From NCBI GenBank assembly GCA_947499975.1, contig CANMQE010000001.1, positions 992,001 through 1,056,000 of the forward strand: a DNA stretch of 64,000 nucleotides. The letters run 5' to 3'. Made by a program: the position numbers and the translations under genes. Source of the stretch: an uncultured Sphingomonadaceae bacterium (GTDB lineage: Bacteria > Pseudomonadota > Alphaproteobacteria > Sphingomonadales > Sphingomonadaceae). The notes below the pieces were generated by a model, which had not been told where the DNA came from, searched no databases, and saw nothing but the letters and a program-made list of their open reading frames with translations. This document shows positions 23,992-32,965 of the stretch, piece by piece (positions within the stretch are counted from its first letter, which is position 1; each line of letters begins with the position of its first letter).

Positions 23992-25596
23992 ATGACCAAG
24001 GCCCGTCTCGAAGTCCGCCAGGCGAAGATCGGCGACATTCGCAAGATCGCCGCTCTCGCCAAGCGGGTGTACGACGATTTTGCGCCCTATACGCAAAGCG
24101 AAATTCGCGGGCAGTTGAACAACTACCGCGAAGGTTGCTTCGTCGCCTTCCTTGACGATGAACTGATCGGCTATTGCGCGTCCATGCGCATCGCCGGTGA
24201 CAAGGCGCTGCGTCCGCATGGCTGGGACGAAATCACCGGCAAGGGCTACGGCAGCCGCCACGATCCCAAGGGTGACTGGCTGTACGGCTATGAATTGTGC
24301 GTCGACCCCAAGACGCGGGGCACCCGTATCGGGCGCAGGCTCTACGAGGAACGCCGCAAGCTGGCAGAGCAGCTGGAGCTGAAGGGTATCGTCTTCGGCG
24401 GCCGCATGCCGAATCTGTCGCGCAGCTGGCGCCGGGTGGACGGGCCGGAAGATTATCTCGAGAAGGTCATCTCCGGCAAAATCCACGATCCCGTCGTGCG
24501 CTTCCAGCTTGCCAACGGGTTCGAGCCGATCGGCATCTTGAAGAACTACCTGCCGGAAGATACGCGCAGCCGTGCGTTCGCCACGCACATGGTGTGGCGC
24601 AACCCCTTCGTCGACCAGGAAGCCAGCCCAAAGGCCCGCGTGCCGCGCGGGGTGGAGAACGTGCGCGTTGCCACCTGCCAGATGCAGGCGCGTGCAGTCT
24701 CGGATTTCGACGAATTCATGCGCCAGGTGCGGTATTTCGTCGGCGTCGCAAGCGATTACGAAGCGGACTTCATCCTCTTTCCAGAGCTGTTCACGCTTAT
24801 GCTGTTGAGCGCAGAGGAAGTGGAACTCTCGCCAATGGAGAGTATCGAGCGGCTATCCGAATACACGCCGCGTATCCGCGAAGCGCTCTCCGAGATGGCA
24901 CTGAAATACAATATCAACATCATCGGTGGCTCACATCCCACGCGCATGGAAGATGGTGACATCCACAATGTCGCCATGGTGTGCCTGCGCGACGGTTCCA
25001 CGCATGAGCAGGAGAAGATCCACCCCACGCCGAACGAGGCGTATTGGTGGAACATCCACGGCGGCGACAGCGTGGACGTGATCCAGACCGATTGCGGCCC
25101 GGTTGGCGTGCTGATCTGCTACGACAGCGAATTTCCCGAACTGGCCCGCAGGCTGGCCGATGAAGGCGCGCGGATTATCTTCGTGCCCTTCTGCACCGAT
25201 TCCCGCCAGGGCTACATGCGCGTGCGCTATTGCGCGGCCGCGCGCGCCATCGAGAACCAGTGCTACATGGTGCTGAGCGGTAATGTGGGGAATTTGCCAA
25301 ACGTCGCCAATATGGACATTCAGTATGCGCAAAGCTGCATCCTGACACCTTGCGACTTTCCCTTCGCCCGTGATGGTATCGCGGCAGAAGCGTCCGAGAA
25401 TGTCGAGACGCTGACGATCAGCGACGTGAACCTGGCAGACCTTGCATGGGCGCGCGCAGAGGGGACGGTCCGCAATCTGGCCGATCGCCGCTTCGACCTT
25501 TACCGGATCGAGTGGGAGCAAAAGGGAACGGCGGGCGATGCAACCGATATCAGTGGCCCTCCCCCAACCCACCGGCACGGGCCCGGCGGGGGTTAA
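23992..25596 (+). CDS. GNAT acetyltransferase / carbon-nitrogen hydrolase fusion
   Basis: 534 aa, two domains. Residues about 5-205 form a GNAT acetyltransferase domain (ELCVDPKTRGTRIGRRLYEE is the acetyl-CoA pyrophosphate loop). Residues about 222-510 form a nitrilase-superfamily amidase with the full triad: Glu265 (FPELFTL), Lys342 (EKIHPTPNE) and Cys376 (LICYDSEFPE). Proteins with this architecture are annotated as bifunctional GNAT/carbon-nitrogen hydrolase family proteins; the substrate is unknown. The pairing suggests an amide that is both made and cleaved, or acetylation followed by deamidation, but that is speculation. Located 19 bases after icd in the same direction. Confidence 0.88.
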   Translation: MTKARLEVRQAKIGDIRKIAALAKRVYDDFAPYTQSEIRGQLNNYREGCFVAFLDDELIGYCASMRIAGDKALRPHGWDEITGKGYGSRHDPKGDWLYGYELCVDPKTRGTRIGRRLYEERRKLAEQLELKGIVFGGRMPNLSRSWRRVDGPEDYLEKVISGKIHDPVVRFQLANGFEPIGILKNYLPEDTRSRAFATHMVWRNPFVDQEASPKARVPRGVENVRVATCQMQARAVSDFDEFMRQVRYFVGVASDYEADFILFPELFTLMLLSAEEVELSPMESIERLSEYTPRIREALSEMALKYNINIIGGSHPTRMEDGDIHNVAMVCLRDGSTHEQEKIHPTPNEAYWWNIHGGDSVDVIQTDCGPVGVLICYDSEFPELARRLADEGARIIFVPFCTDSRQGYMRVRYCAAARAIENQCYMVLSGNVGNLPNVANMDIQYAQSCILTPCDFPFARDGIAAEASENVETLTISDVNLADLAWARAEGTVRNLADRRFDLYRIEWEQKGTAGDATDISGPPPTHRHGPGGG

Positions 25597-25701
25597 GCGA
25601 CAGCTTCCAGCATTTGGCTGCTACCGCGCTCTAGCTTTCTACCGCGGTGGCATGTGGGCGTCATCAATTGCCCGAGGCACCGGATTGCAACTTCGCAGCA
25701 A

Positions 25702-26763
25702 TCAGAACCAGAAGCGCAGGCCCAGCATGACGGCAATGCCATCGGGGTCGTCACCGGCCGCACGGATATAGTTCGCCGTCTGCCCAGTCGCTGCTTCGTA
25801 TTCGACGCCGATGTAAGGCGCGAACTCAGGCACGAATTCGTAGCGTAACCGCGCCCCCACTTCGATTTTTGACAGCCCCGCGCCGACGCCGCGTTCAGGA
25901 ATGTCCTGCGCGGAAAGCTCCGCTTCAATGCGTGGCTGCAGGATCAGCTTTTGCGTGAATTTCATGTCGTGTTCGGCCTCGATCCTCGCGGTGAGATCGC
26001 CCTCGTCGGAAACGAAGGCCGCAGCATCGAAATGGATCATGTAGGGCGCAAGACCCGCGACGCCCATGGCAAGGTGAGCCGTGGTTTCCGGCTCCACGTC
26101 CACGCGCATTCCGGCCTGCAGATCGACGAACGGGCCGATGGCGTGGCCCCACAACAGCTGCATCTCGGCGTCCTCGACGGCGCCACCGTCCAGTTCGCCT
26201 TCCCCTTCTGTCTTGAACACGATCTTGTCGATGGACGTGCCGTACCAGGCGCTGGCGTCCCACAGGTAGGCGTCGTGCCCGTCCGACAGGCGCGCTTCCA
26301 GCCGTTCTGCCAGCACCATGCCCGTGGTCATGTTCCCGTGCGAGACGTGGTTGTATGCGCGGGCAGCAGCCATGCGTTCGCGGTCGAAGAAAAGCGCCGC
26401 TGCGTGTTCCGGCCCTTCGAATGCACGCGGGGGTGGCGGGCCTTCGGGGATTTCCACCTCGCCGTGGTCCATCCGGGAATGATCCATTTCGCCGTGGTCC
26501 ATCGTGCCGTGATCCATGGATGAGTGGTCCATCTCCTGATGCTCCGAACGCTCCATTTCATCGTGTTGCGAGTGATCCGTTTCCGCAGCGTCCTGCTGGT
26601 CCATTGCATGCTGCGAATGGTCCATCTGGCCATGGGCTGAATGGTCTTCCTGCACCGGTGACCCCTCGCTCCCATGAGCGGAATGGTCCTGCGCGGCGGC
26701 AGGTCCGGAAGCCGGGAGGTTGGTGATCACGGCCGCGGTGGCAAGCAGCAGCGCGCGCATCAT
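25702..26763 (-). CDS. copB: Copper resistance protein CopB, outer-membrane
   Basis: 353 aa. Signal peptide (cleavage near PAAAQ, residue 25), then a His/Met-rich metal-binding segment (residues 26-102) and a C-terminal beta-barrel CopB domain starting near ALFFDRERMAAARAYNHVSHG and ending in Phe (MLGLRFWF), as expected for outer-membrane assembly. CopB proteins bind or export copper in the outer membrane of copABCD-type systems. Its start overlaps the stop of copA by four bases. The Met-Asp-His repeats are listed separately. It is followed by 105 bases without genes. Confidence 0.9.
   Translation of the reverse strand: MMRALLLATAAVITNLPASGPAAAQDHSAHGSEGSPVQEDHSAHGQMDHSQHAMDQQDAAETDHSQHDEMERSEHQEMDHSSMDHGTMDHGEMDHSRMDHGEVEIPEGPPPPRAFEGPEHAAALFFDRERMAAARAYNHVSHGNMTTGMVLAERLEARLSDGHDAYLWDASAWYGTSIDKIVFKTEGEGELDGGAVEDAEMQLLWGHAIGPFVDLQAGMRVDVEPETTAHLAMGVAGLAPYMIHFDAAAFVSDEGDLTARIEAEHDMKFTQKLILQPRIEAELSAQDIPERGVGAGLSKIEVGARLRYEFVPEFAPYIGVEYEAATGQTANYIRAAGDDPDGIAVMLGLRFWF
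26458..26532 (-). repeat. Five tandem 15-bp units encoding MDH(S/G)x in CopB
   Basis: Codons for residues 78-102 of CopB encode five consecutive five-residue units, each Met-Asp-His-(Ser/Gly)-x, as near-identical 15-base DNA repeats. Met and His are Cu(I)/Cu(II) ligands, so repeat number may set copper capacity and could vary by slippage. Confidence 0.85.
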
Positions 26764-28514
26764 GCCTCTCCCTCTTCGGGGAAGGGCCGAACGGTCACGG
26801 TCTGCATCATGCCTGCGTGCATGTGGTAGAGCAGGTGGCAGTGAAAGGCCCAGTCGCCCGGCTCGTTCGCCGTCAGTTCGAAGGTCGCCGTGCTGCCCGG
26901 CTGAACCACCACGGTGTGCTTCAGCGGCTGGTTCATCATGCCCGCGCCGTTCACCAGTTCGAAGAAGTGGCCGTGCAGGTGGATGGGGTGGGCCATCATC
27001 GTATCGTTCACCAGCTTCACCCGCACCCGCTCGTCATAACCGAAGCGGATCGGATCGTCGGTGACGGCGCTGAACTGCTTGCCGTCGAACGACCACATGT
27101 AGCGTTCCATATTGCCGGTGAGGTGTATCTCCAGGCTGCGCGTGGGCATCCGGTGGGGGTTGGCGTTCTTCGCCTTGAGATCGGTGTAGCGCAGCACGCG
27201 ATGATCGACGGTATCGAGGCCAAGGCCGGGGAAATCCATACGCTCCACCGGCATCGGCGCGACCATGTCGATACCGGGGCCGACCTTGACGTCATCCGGT
27301 AGGAGCGAGGTATCGCGCATGGAATGGTCCATGCCGCCACCCGTTTCAGTGGTGCCGTGATCCATGCCTGCCATGTTCCCATGTCCGGAATGATCCATGC
27401 CATCCATCCCGCCCATGCCCATGTCGGCCATTGTCAACGTAACCGGCTCTCGCAAGGGCGGCGGCGTGGCGCGGTGGCCTGCATGCGAGGTGAGACTGGC
27501 GATGCCCATGCCCGAGCGGTCCATCGCTTCGGCGACGAACGCGTGGGTGCCGTCCGAAGGCTGAACGATCACGTCGTAGGTCTCGGCGACGCCTATCTGG
27601 AACTCGTCCACCGGCACCGGGTCGACCTCCTGCCCGTCAGCGGCAATCACTGTCATCTCCACGCCGGGAATGCGTACGTTGAAGAAGGTCATGGCAGACC
27701 CGTTGATAATCCGCAGCCGCACCCGCTCGCCGGGACTGAACAGGAATTCGAGATCGTCCGCAGGGCCGTGGCCGTTGACGAGGAAGGTGTAGGTCGCGCC
27801 CGTCACGTCCGAAATGTCGCGCGGGTTCATCCGCATCGAACCCCACATCAGCCGGTCTTCCAGGCTCATCTCGCCATTGCCGACCGTCATCATCTGGCGG
27901 TTGAAGTAGTGCTCGCCCACCATCAGTTTGCGCGCGATATCATGCGGGTGGCGCGGGGTGAACTCGCTCAGCAGCACGACGTAGTCGCGGTCATAGCGCC
28001 GGTCAGGCATGTGGTGGGCGTGCTCGCCCTCGATCACAATGGGGCCGTAATGTCCGGCCTGTTCCTGCAGGCCCGAGTGGCTGTGCCACCAGTATGTGCC
28101 GGTCTGCCGCACGGGAAAGGTGTACTGGAACGTCTCGCCCGGACGGATGCCGGGGAAGCTGACGCCGGGCACTCCGTCGAACTGGAAGGGCAGCAACAAC
28201 CCGTGCCAGTGGATCGAGCTGTCCTCGTCCAGATTGTTGGTGACGTTCAGCGTCACGTCCTGCCCCTCACGCAGGCGGATCAGCGGCCCGGGCACAGTGC
28301 CGTTCACTGCAATCGCGTGGCCACTGCGCCCACCGGTGCTGAAGTGATGGCTGCCGATGGACAGGTCGATCGTGTCGCCGGTCAACTCGCCAAAGCCTTG
28401 CTGCGCGTGGGTCAGCGACTGGCCGCGCGCCCATGACGGGATGGAGAGCCCGGCGGCGGCAAGCGCACCGGTGCCGATGAAGCCGCGCCTGGAAAACTGG
28501 AGGGGTTGTGTCAT
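26760..28514 (-). CDS. copA: Multicopper oxidase CopA (periplasmic, Tat-exported)
   Basis: 584 aa. A twin-arginine signal (FSRRGFIGTGALAAAGLS) exports the folded enzyme. The four copper-ligand clusters are present: IHWHG (101-105), WWHSHSG (142-148), HPIHLHGHFFE and HCHLLYHMHAGMM near the C-terminus, giving complete T1, T2 and T3 sites with a Met axial ligand. A Met/His-rich loop (MGMGGMDGMDHSGHG and following, around residues 370-410) adds soft copper sites as in CopA/PcoA. It oxidises Cu(I) to less toxic Cu(II). It is divergent from csoR across 49 bases containing a CsoR-type operator, and the first gene of copA-copB. Confidence 0.94.
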   Translation of the reverse strand: MTQPLQFSRRGFIGTGALAAAGLSIPSWARGQSLTHAQQGFGELTGDTIDLSIGSHHFSTGGRSGHAIAVNGTVPGPLIRLREGQDVTLNVTNNLDEDSSIHWHGLLLPFQFDGVPGVSFPGIRPGETFQYTFPVRQTGTYWWHSHSGLQEQAGHYGPIVIEGEHAHHMPDRRYDRDYVVLLSEFTPRHPHDIARKLMVGEHYFNRQMMTVGNGEMSLEDRLMWGSMRMNPRDISDVTGATYTFLVNGHGPADDLEFLFSPGERVRLRIINGSAMTFFNVRIPGVEMTVIAADGQEVDPVPVDEFQIGVAETYDVIVQPSDGTHAFVAEAMDRSGMGIASLTSHAGHRATPPPLREPVTLTMADMGMGGMDGMDHSGHGNMAGMDHGTTETGGGMDHSMRDTSLLPDDVKVGPGIDMVAPMPVERMDFPGLGLDTVDHRVLRYTDLKAKNANPHRMPTRSLEIHLTGNMERYMWSFDGKQFSAVTDDPIRFGYDERVRVKLVNDTMMAHPIHLHGHFFELVNGAGMMNQPLKHTVVVQPGSTATFELTANEPGDWAFHCHLLYHMHAGMMQTVTVRPFPEEGEA

Positions 28515-28527
28515 GGCTCCCAGCTAC

Positions 28528-28544
28528 ATACCCTAGGGGGGTAT
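28528..28544. promoter_or_regulatory. CsoR-type operator between copA and csoR
   Basis: ATACCCTAGGGGGGTAT, a pseudo-palindrome with a G-tract centre and ATACCC/GGGTAT arms, matches the known style of CsoR boxes. It lies in the middle of the 49-bp divergent region, so one bound repressor could shut off both copA-copB and csoR-DUF305. Confidence 0.8.
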
Positions 28545-28563
28545 TACAAGGGGACGAAAGAAC

Positions 28564-28836
28564 GTGGTCCAGCAGAGCAAGTCTTTACTGCATCGCCTCG
28601 GCCGTATCGAAGGCCAGGTGCGCGGAGTGCGCGCGATGGTGGAGCAGGATCGCTACTGCATCGACATCCTGCACCAGATCCAGGCGGTGAAAGCCGCACT
28701 GGCAAAGGCAGAGGACGAAATACTCAAGACCCACGCCTCTCATTGCGTGGCAGATGCCATCGCATCGGGCGATGAGGCAGAGCAGCGCGCCAAGTTCGGC
28801 GAGCTGGTGGACCTGTTCGCCAAGGCAAAGCGCTAA
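28564..28836 (+). CDS. csoR: CsoR-type copper-sensing transcriptional repressor
   Basis: 90-aa all-helical DUF156 protein. Cys32, His57 and Cys61 have the exact C-x24-H-x3-C spacing of the Cu(I) ligands of CsoR, which distinguishes it from FrmR and RcnR. The N-terminal LLHRLGRIEGQVRGVRAMV helix is the family hallmark. Cu(I) binding is expected to release the repressor from the operator at 28528-28544. The GTG at 28564 follows a GGGGACGAAAG region; MVQQSKSLLHRL is a typical N-terminus. Confidence 0.92.
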   Translation: MVQQSKSLLHRLGRIEGQVRGVRAMVEQDRYCIDILHQIQAVKAALAKAEDEILKTHASHCVADAIASGDEAEQRAKFGELVDLFAKAKR

Positions 28837-28856
28837 TACCAAGGGAAGGGTTCGGC

Positions 28857-29405
28857 ATGGAAAAGCAGGGAAATTATAAGCGCTTCATGGCGATGGTGGG
28901 CACATCCACGCTCATCATGCTGGGACTGATGTATCTCAACACCTATGTGGTCGAGCATGTTTTCTGGAGCGAGACGCGCTTCTGGATGATGTTCGTGATG
29001 GGCGCGGTCATGACCGTGGTGATGCTCGCCTTCATGTGGGGCATGTACGCAAACAGGGCGAAGAACTGGCTTATTATCGGCGTTGCCGTGGTGACATTCG
29101 CGCTCTCGCTGTTTCTCGTACGCAGCCAGACCACCATCGACGATAGCGACTATATGTCGGCGATGATCCCGCATCACTCCATCGCGATACTGACCAGCGA
29201 ACGCGCCGGGATCGAGGACGTGCGCGTGCGCAAGCTGGCGAACGACATCATCCGCGCCCAACGCCGCGAGATCGACGAGATGCGCTGGCTGCTGAACGAT
29301 ATTGACGAGAACGGCATCGCGGCAACGCAGTCAGAGGCCAAGGCACGCGCCGTTCCCGACTATGAGGCCGAAGTGAACCCGGGCACGCCGACGCCGGGCG
29401 AATAG
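28857..29405 (+). CDS. DUF305 domain-containing membrane protein
   Basis: 182 aa. Three predicted membrane helices lie between residues 10 and 90 (landmarks TSTLIMLGLMYLNTYVV, FMMFVMGAVMTVVMLAFMW-like segment, NWLIIGVAVVTFALSLFLV). The C-terminal DUF305 segment has YMSAMIPHHSIAILTSERA, whose HH and Met residues suggest metal binding, then a charged tail. DUF305 proteins of this membrane type are often found in copper resistance loci. It lies 20 bases after csoR with an AAGGGAAGGG Shine-Dalgarno and is probably co-regulated by CsoR. Role inferred from context only. Confidence 0.85.
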   Translation: MEKQGNYKRFMAMVGTSTLIMLGLMYLNTYVVEHVFWSETRFWMMFVMGAVMTVVMLAFMWGMYANRAKNWLIIGVAVVTFALSLFLVRSQTTIDDSDYMSAMIPHHSIAILTSERAGIEDVRVRKLANDIIRAQRREIDEMRWLLNDIDENGIAATQSEAKARAVPDYEAEVNPGTPTPGE

Positions 29406-29535
29406 CGGCTGGTCCGAAATCGGGTCGTCAGGCTACAGGCCGGGTTTTATCATCCAACCCTTCCAGGCGGACTGTCCGGCCATGCGCCGTAAGTTGGCTG
29501 CCCGGTTCCTGCTGGATTGGTAGCCAGATCGACGA

Positions 29536-31011
29536 TCAAGCCCGCTGAGCGTTACCCTGCGCTGCGCCAGCCGTCGCCTTGCTCACCAGCCAGATGGACA
29601 GCCATGCCGCGATGAAGCCGGGAATAATCTCGTAGACGCCGGGGCCGCCCAGGAACTCCGCGTTCCAGCCAAGTGCGATCCACCCGATCACTACGCCCGC
29701 GCCCACGATCAGGCCGGATACGGCGCCCGCACCTGTCATCCGGTTCCAGGTGAGCGAGAGGATAATCAGCGGGCCGAAAGCAGCGCCGAAGCCCGCCCAG
29801 GCATTCGCGACAAGCGCCAGCACGCCGCTTTCGGGATCGCTGGCGATAAGGATCGCCGCCACCGAAACCAGCGCAACGCAGACACGGCCGACATTCACCA
29901 TCTCCGTCTCGCTTGCCTGCTTGCGCAGGAACAGGCGGTAGAAATCCTCTGTCAACGAGCTTGAACTCACCAGCAGCTGCGAGGAGATCGTGCTCATGAT
30001 CGCCGCCAGCAGGGCCGCCAGCAGGAAGCCGGTGATGAAAGGATGGAACAGCGTGTTGGCAAGCAGGATGAAGATCGTTTCCGAATTTTCCAGCGTCAAC
30101 CCGTTCATCTCGACATGTGCGCGCCCGGCAAGGCCCACACCCAGGGCGCCGATCAGGGCCACCAGCATCCATGCAAGGCCGATGTTGCGCGCCGCCGGAA
30201 TGCCGCCTTCCTTTACCGCCATGAAGCGCACGATGATGTGCGGCTGTCCGAAATAGCCCAGCCCCCATGCGATGGCGGACAGGAAGCCGACCGCGGTAAG
30301 CCCGCCGAACCAGCTTAGGAAATCGGGGTCTACTTCACGAAGGACGTCTGCGGTGGTGCCCCAACCATCGCCCATCAGAACCACCAGCGGCATGACAACC
30401 AGCGCGACCACCATGATGCAGCCCTGTACGAAATCGGTAAGGCTCACGGCAAGGAACCCGCCCACCATCGTGTAAGCCAGCACCACCAGCGCCGTAAGCA
30501 GCACGCCGGCCATATAGGGGCTGAAACCCAGCACCGGCGTATCGATGAAGGTGCTTTCGAACAGCAATCCGCCGCCTACCAGGCCGGCGGCCGAATACAC
30601 GGCGAAGAAGATCACGATGATGACAGCGGATGTCACCCGCAGCGCGATCGCATTGGCGGGAAAACGATTGGCGAGGAATTGCGGGATCGTCAGCGCATTG
30701 CCGTATTGCACCGTCTGCGCCCGCAATCGCGGGGCGACGATAAACCAGTTGGCCACCGCGCCCGCGAACAGGCCGATGCCAATCCATGCCTCCACGAGGC
30801 CAGACAAATACAGCGCCCCCGGCAGTCCCAGCAGCAACCATCCCGACATGTCCGACGCACCTGCCGAAAGGGCGGCCACCGCGGGCGGCAGGTTGCGTCC
30901 GCCCAGCAGATAGCCTTCGCTATCCTCGGTCGAGCGTTTCCAGGCATAGAGCCCGATGCCGATCATCAGGACGAAATAAAGGGCGAGTGCAATCAGTGTC
31001 GGTGTCTGCAT
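29536..31011 (-). CDS. putP: Sodium/proline symporter PutP
   Basis: 491 aa with 13 predicted membrane helices of the sodium:solute symporter family. Landmarks are GGRNLPPAVAALSAGASDMSGWLLLGLPG (cited as SAGASDMSGWLLLGLPG), the hallmark of PutP helix 2 with the Na+/proline-binding Ser residues, and WGLGYFGQPHIIVRFMA. It imports proline with Na+ for use as carbon source or osmoprotectant. The ATG at 31009-31011 (MQTPTLIALALYF) gives the standard PutP N-terminus and length; the frame is open further upstream but those residues are not membrane-protein-like. No putA is nearby. Confidence 0.92.
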   Translation of the reverse strand: MQTPTLIALALYFVLMIGIGLYAWKRSTEDSEGYLLGGRNLPPAVAALSAGASDMSGWLLLGLPGALYLSGLVEAWIGIGLFAGAVANWFIVAPRLRAQTVQYGNALTIPQFLANRFPANAIALRVTSAVIIVIFFAVYSAAGLVGGGLLFESTFIDTPVLGFSPYMAGVLLTALVVLAYTMVGGFLAVSLTDFVQGCIMVVALVVMPLVVLMGDGWGTTADVLREVDPDFLSWFGGLTAVGFLSAIAWGLGYFGQPHIIVRFMAVKEGGIPAARNIGLAWMLVALIGALGVGLAGRAHVEMNGLTLENSETIFILLANTLFHPFITGFLLAALLAAIMSTISSQLLVSSSSLTEDFYRLFLRKQASETEMVNVGRVCVALVSVAAILIASDPESGVLALVANAWAGFGAAFGPLIILSLTWNRMTGAGAVSGLIVGAGVVIGWIALGWNAEFLGGPGVYEIIPGFIAAWLSIWLVSKATAGAAQGNAQRA

Positions 31012-31106
31012 GGCGCGTATGCATACAGTCCGATGCGCGTATGTCACCCATTGCGACGGATTTGCCATACACTTTCGAAAGGATACGTTGCAGCGCAATA
31101 TAGCGG

Positions 31107-31143
31107 TTGTCTAATACCCGGCGATCTTCGATAATGACCGGCG
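31107..31143 (+). promoter_or_regulatory. Putative promoter of the Kef-type antiporter gene
   Basis: TTGTCT (31107-31112) and GATAAT (31130-31135) with a 17-base spacer. The predicted start of transcription falls within a base or two of the ATG at 31144, and there is no Shine-Dalgarno, so the message may be leaderless. Confidence 0.45.
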
Positions 31144-32910
31144 ATGCACGGTGCCGAAGCCATTTCCCCGATCATGAAGGACGCGCTGGTCATTCTTGGC
31201 GCGGCCGGAATTGTGATTCCGCTGTTTGCACGCTTTCGGGTCACGCCGATCATCGGCTTCATCCTGATCGGGCTGCTTGTGGGTCCATATGGCCTTGGCC
31301 GGATGGTGCCCGATTATGAGTGGCTGTCCTTCGTCACCATCACCGACCAGGAAAGGCTGGAGCCGTTCGCGGAGTTCGGGATCATCCTGCTGCTGTTCGC
31401 CATCGGGCTTGAACTGAGTTTCAATCGCCTATGGCAACTCAGGAAGCTGGTGTTCGGCCTCGGCGCGCTGGAATTGCTGGTGATCGGCACGATGCTGGCC
31501 GCGATCCTGTCGATGATGGGCCAGTACTGGACCGGTGCGATGGCACTTGGTCTTGCCCTCGCCTTCTCTTCCACTGCGCTGGTGTTGCCGATTTCCGGCA
31601 CTAACACGCCGGTGGGGCGCGCCGCGCTCTCCATGCTGTTGTTCGAAGACATCATGATCGTGCCGGTGATCTTCCTGCTGGGCGCCCTGGCACCCTTCGC
31701 GACGGAAGAGGGGGCCGTCAGCCTGTTCGAGACAATCTGGCAAGGCCTGCTGGTGGTGTTCGTAATGATGGTGGCCGGCAGGTTCCTCCTGCCAAAGCTG
31801 TTCGCCCAGGCTGCCCGCACGAAGAGCCCCGAGCTCTTCCTCGCCGCCAGCCTGCTGGTGGTGATCGGGGCCAGCCTCGCCACCGCCTTTGTTGGCCTGT
31901 CACCCATCGTGGGTGCGCTGATCGCCGGACTGCTGATTGCCGAAACGGAATACCACACCGAAGTCGAAGGCATCATGGAGCCTTTCAAGGGCCTGGCGCT
32001 GGGCATATTCCTTATCACCGTGGGCATGGGCATCGACCTTGCCACGATCTGGAACAATCTCTGGATGATCCTTGGCGCGGTCGTCGGGGTTCTTACGCTG
32101 AAGGCCGTTGTCACGGGCGCCCTGCTGCGCCTTATGGGGGCCAGGCGCAGCACTGCCACGGAAACGGGCATCCTGATGGCCAGCCCGTCGGAAACCACCT
32201 TGATCGTGCTGGCTGCTGCCACCAACGCGCTGCTGGTGCAGCCCGGCACCGCGCAGTTCTGGCAGATTGTCACCGCCATCGGCCTCACCATCACGCCGCT
32301 CCTCGCGCTCTTGGGCCGTTACGTCGCCCGGAGGGTGGAGCCTGCCCCCACGCTGGATGAAGTGGGCGGGGATGCGGAAACACCCCGCGTCATCATCGTC
32401 GGCTTTGGCCGTGTCGGCAGGCTGGTTGCGCAGATGCTCGATAAGCACGACAAGCCCTATGTCGCCGTTGATGCCGATAGCGACCTTATCGAACAGGCGC
32501 GGCGTGACGGTTACTACGCCGTGTTCGGCAATGCGATGCGCTCGGACTCGCTCGATCACCTTGGTATCGACAGTGCGCCGGCCGTCATTCTCACCATGGA
32601 TGAACATGTTCTGGCGCAACGCCTGACGAAGAAGCTGCGCGCTTCGCATCCCGAATTGCCGATCATTGCCCGCGCCCGCGACAGCTTCCATGCAGCCGAA
32701 CTCTATCGCAGCGGCGCATCCACCGCCGTGCCGGAAACGCTGGAAAGCTCCCTCCAGCTTTCAGAGGCCGTTCTGGTCGACCTTGGCGTTGCCATGGGGC
32801 CGGTCATCGCCTCCATCCACGAGAAGCGCGACGAATTCCGCGAGCAGATCCGCGAAGGCGGCGCACTGGAAACGAAGCCGAAACTGCGGACCAGCGTCCT
32901 CGAAAAGTAA
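31144..32910 (+). CDS. Monovalent cation:proton antiporter, KefB/CPA2 family
   Basis: 588 aa. An N-terminal membrane domain of about 12 helices (residues 10-385) carries the CPA2 signatures (GFILIGLLVGPYGLG, LLLFAIGLELSF, LALAFSSTALVLP, LLFEDIMIVPV), followed by a cytoplasmic TrkA-N/RCK domain (RVIIVGFGRVGRLVAQML, NAD-binding, about residue 418) and a short acidic C-terminal tail. It should exchange K+ or Na+ for H+, gated by nucleotide or glutathione binding at the RCK domain. No KefG/KefF ancillary gene is adjacent. A small charged protein gene follows by 55 bases. Confidence 0.9.
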   Translation: MHGAEAISPIMKDALVILGAAGIVIPLFARFRVTPIIGFILIGLLVGPYGLGRMVPDYEWLSFVTITDQERLEPFAEFGIILLLFAIGLELSFNRLWQLRKLVFGLGALELLVIGTMLAAILSMMGQYWTGAMALGLALAFSSTALVLPISGTNTPVGRAALSMLLFEDIMIVPVIFLLGALAPFATEEGAVSLFETIWQGLLVVFVMMVAGRFLLPKLFAQAARTKSPELFLAASLLVVIGASLATAFVGLSPIVGALIAGLLIAETEYHTEVEGIMEPFKGLALGIFLITVGMGIDLATIWNNLWMILGAVVGVLTLKAVVTGALLRLMGARRSTATETGILMASPSETTLIVLAAATNALLVQPGTAQFWQIVTAIGLTITPLLALLGRYVARRVEPAPTLDEVGGDAETPRVIIVGFGRVGRLVAQMLDKHDKPYVAVDADSDLIEQARRDGYYAVFGNAMRSDSLDHLGIDSAPAVILTMDEHVLAQRLTKKLRASHPELPIIARARDSFHAAELYRSGASTAVPETLESSLQLSEAVLVDLGVAMGPVIASIHEKRDEFREQIREGGALETKPKLRTSVLEK

Positions 32911-32965
32911 GATTTCTCGGATAGCACCGTGTTCTGGTGCGTTGGTGGGGAAAGGAGATATTCCC

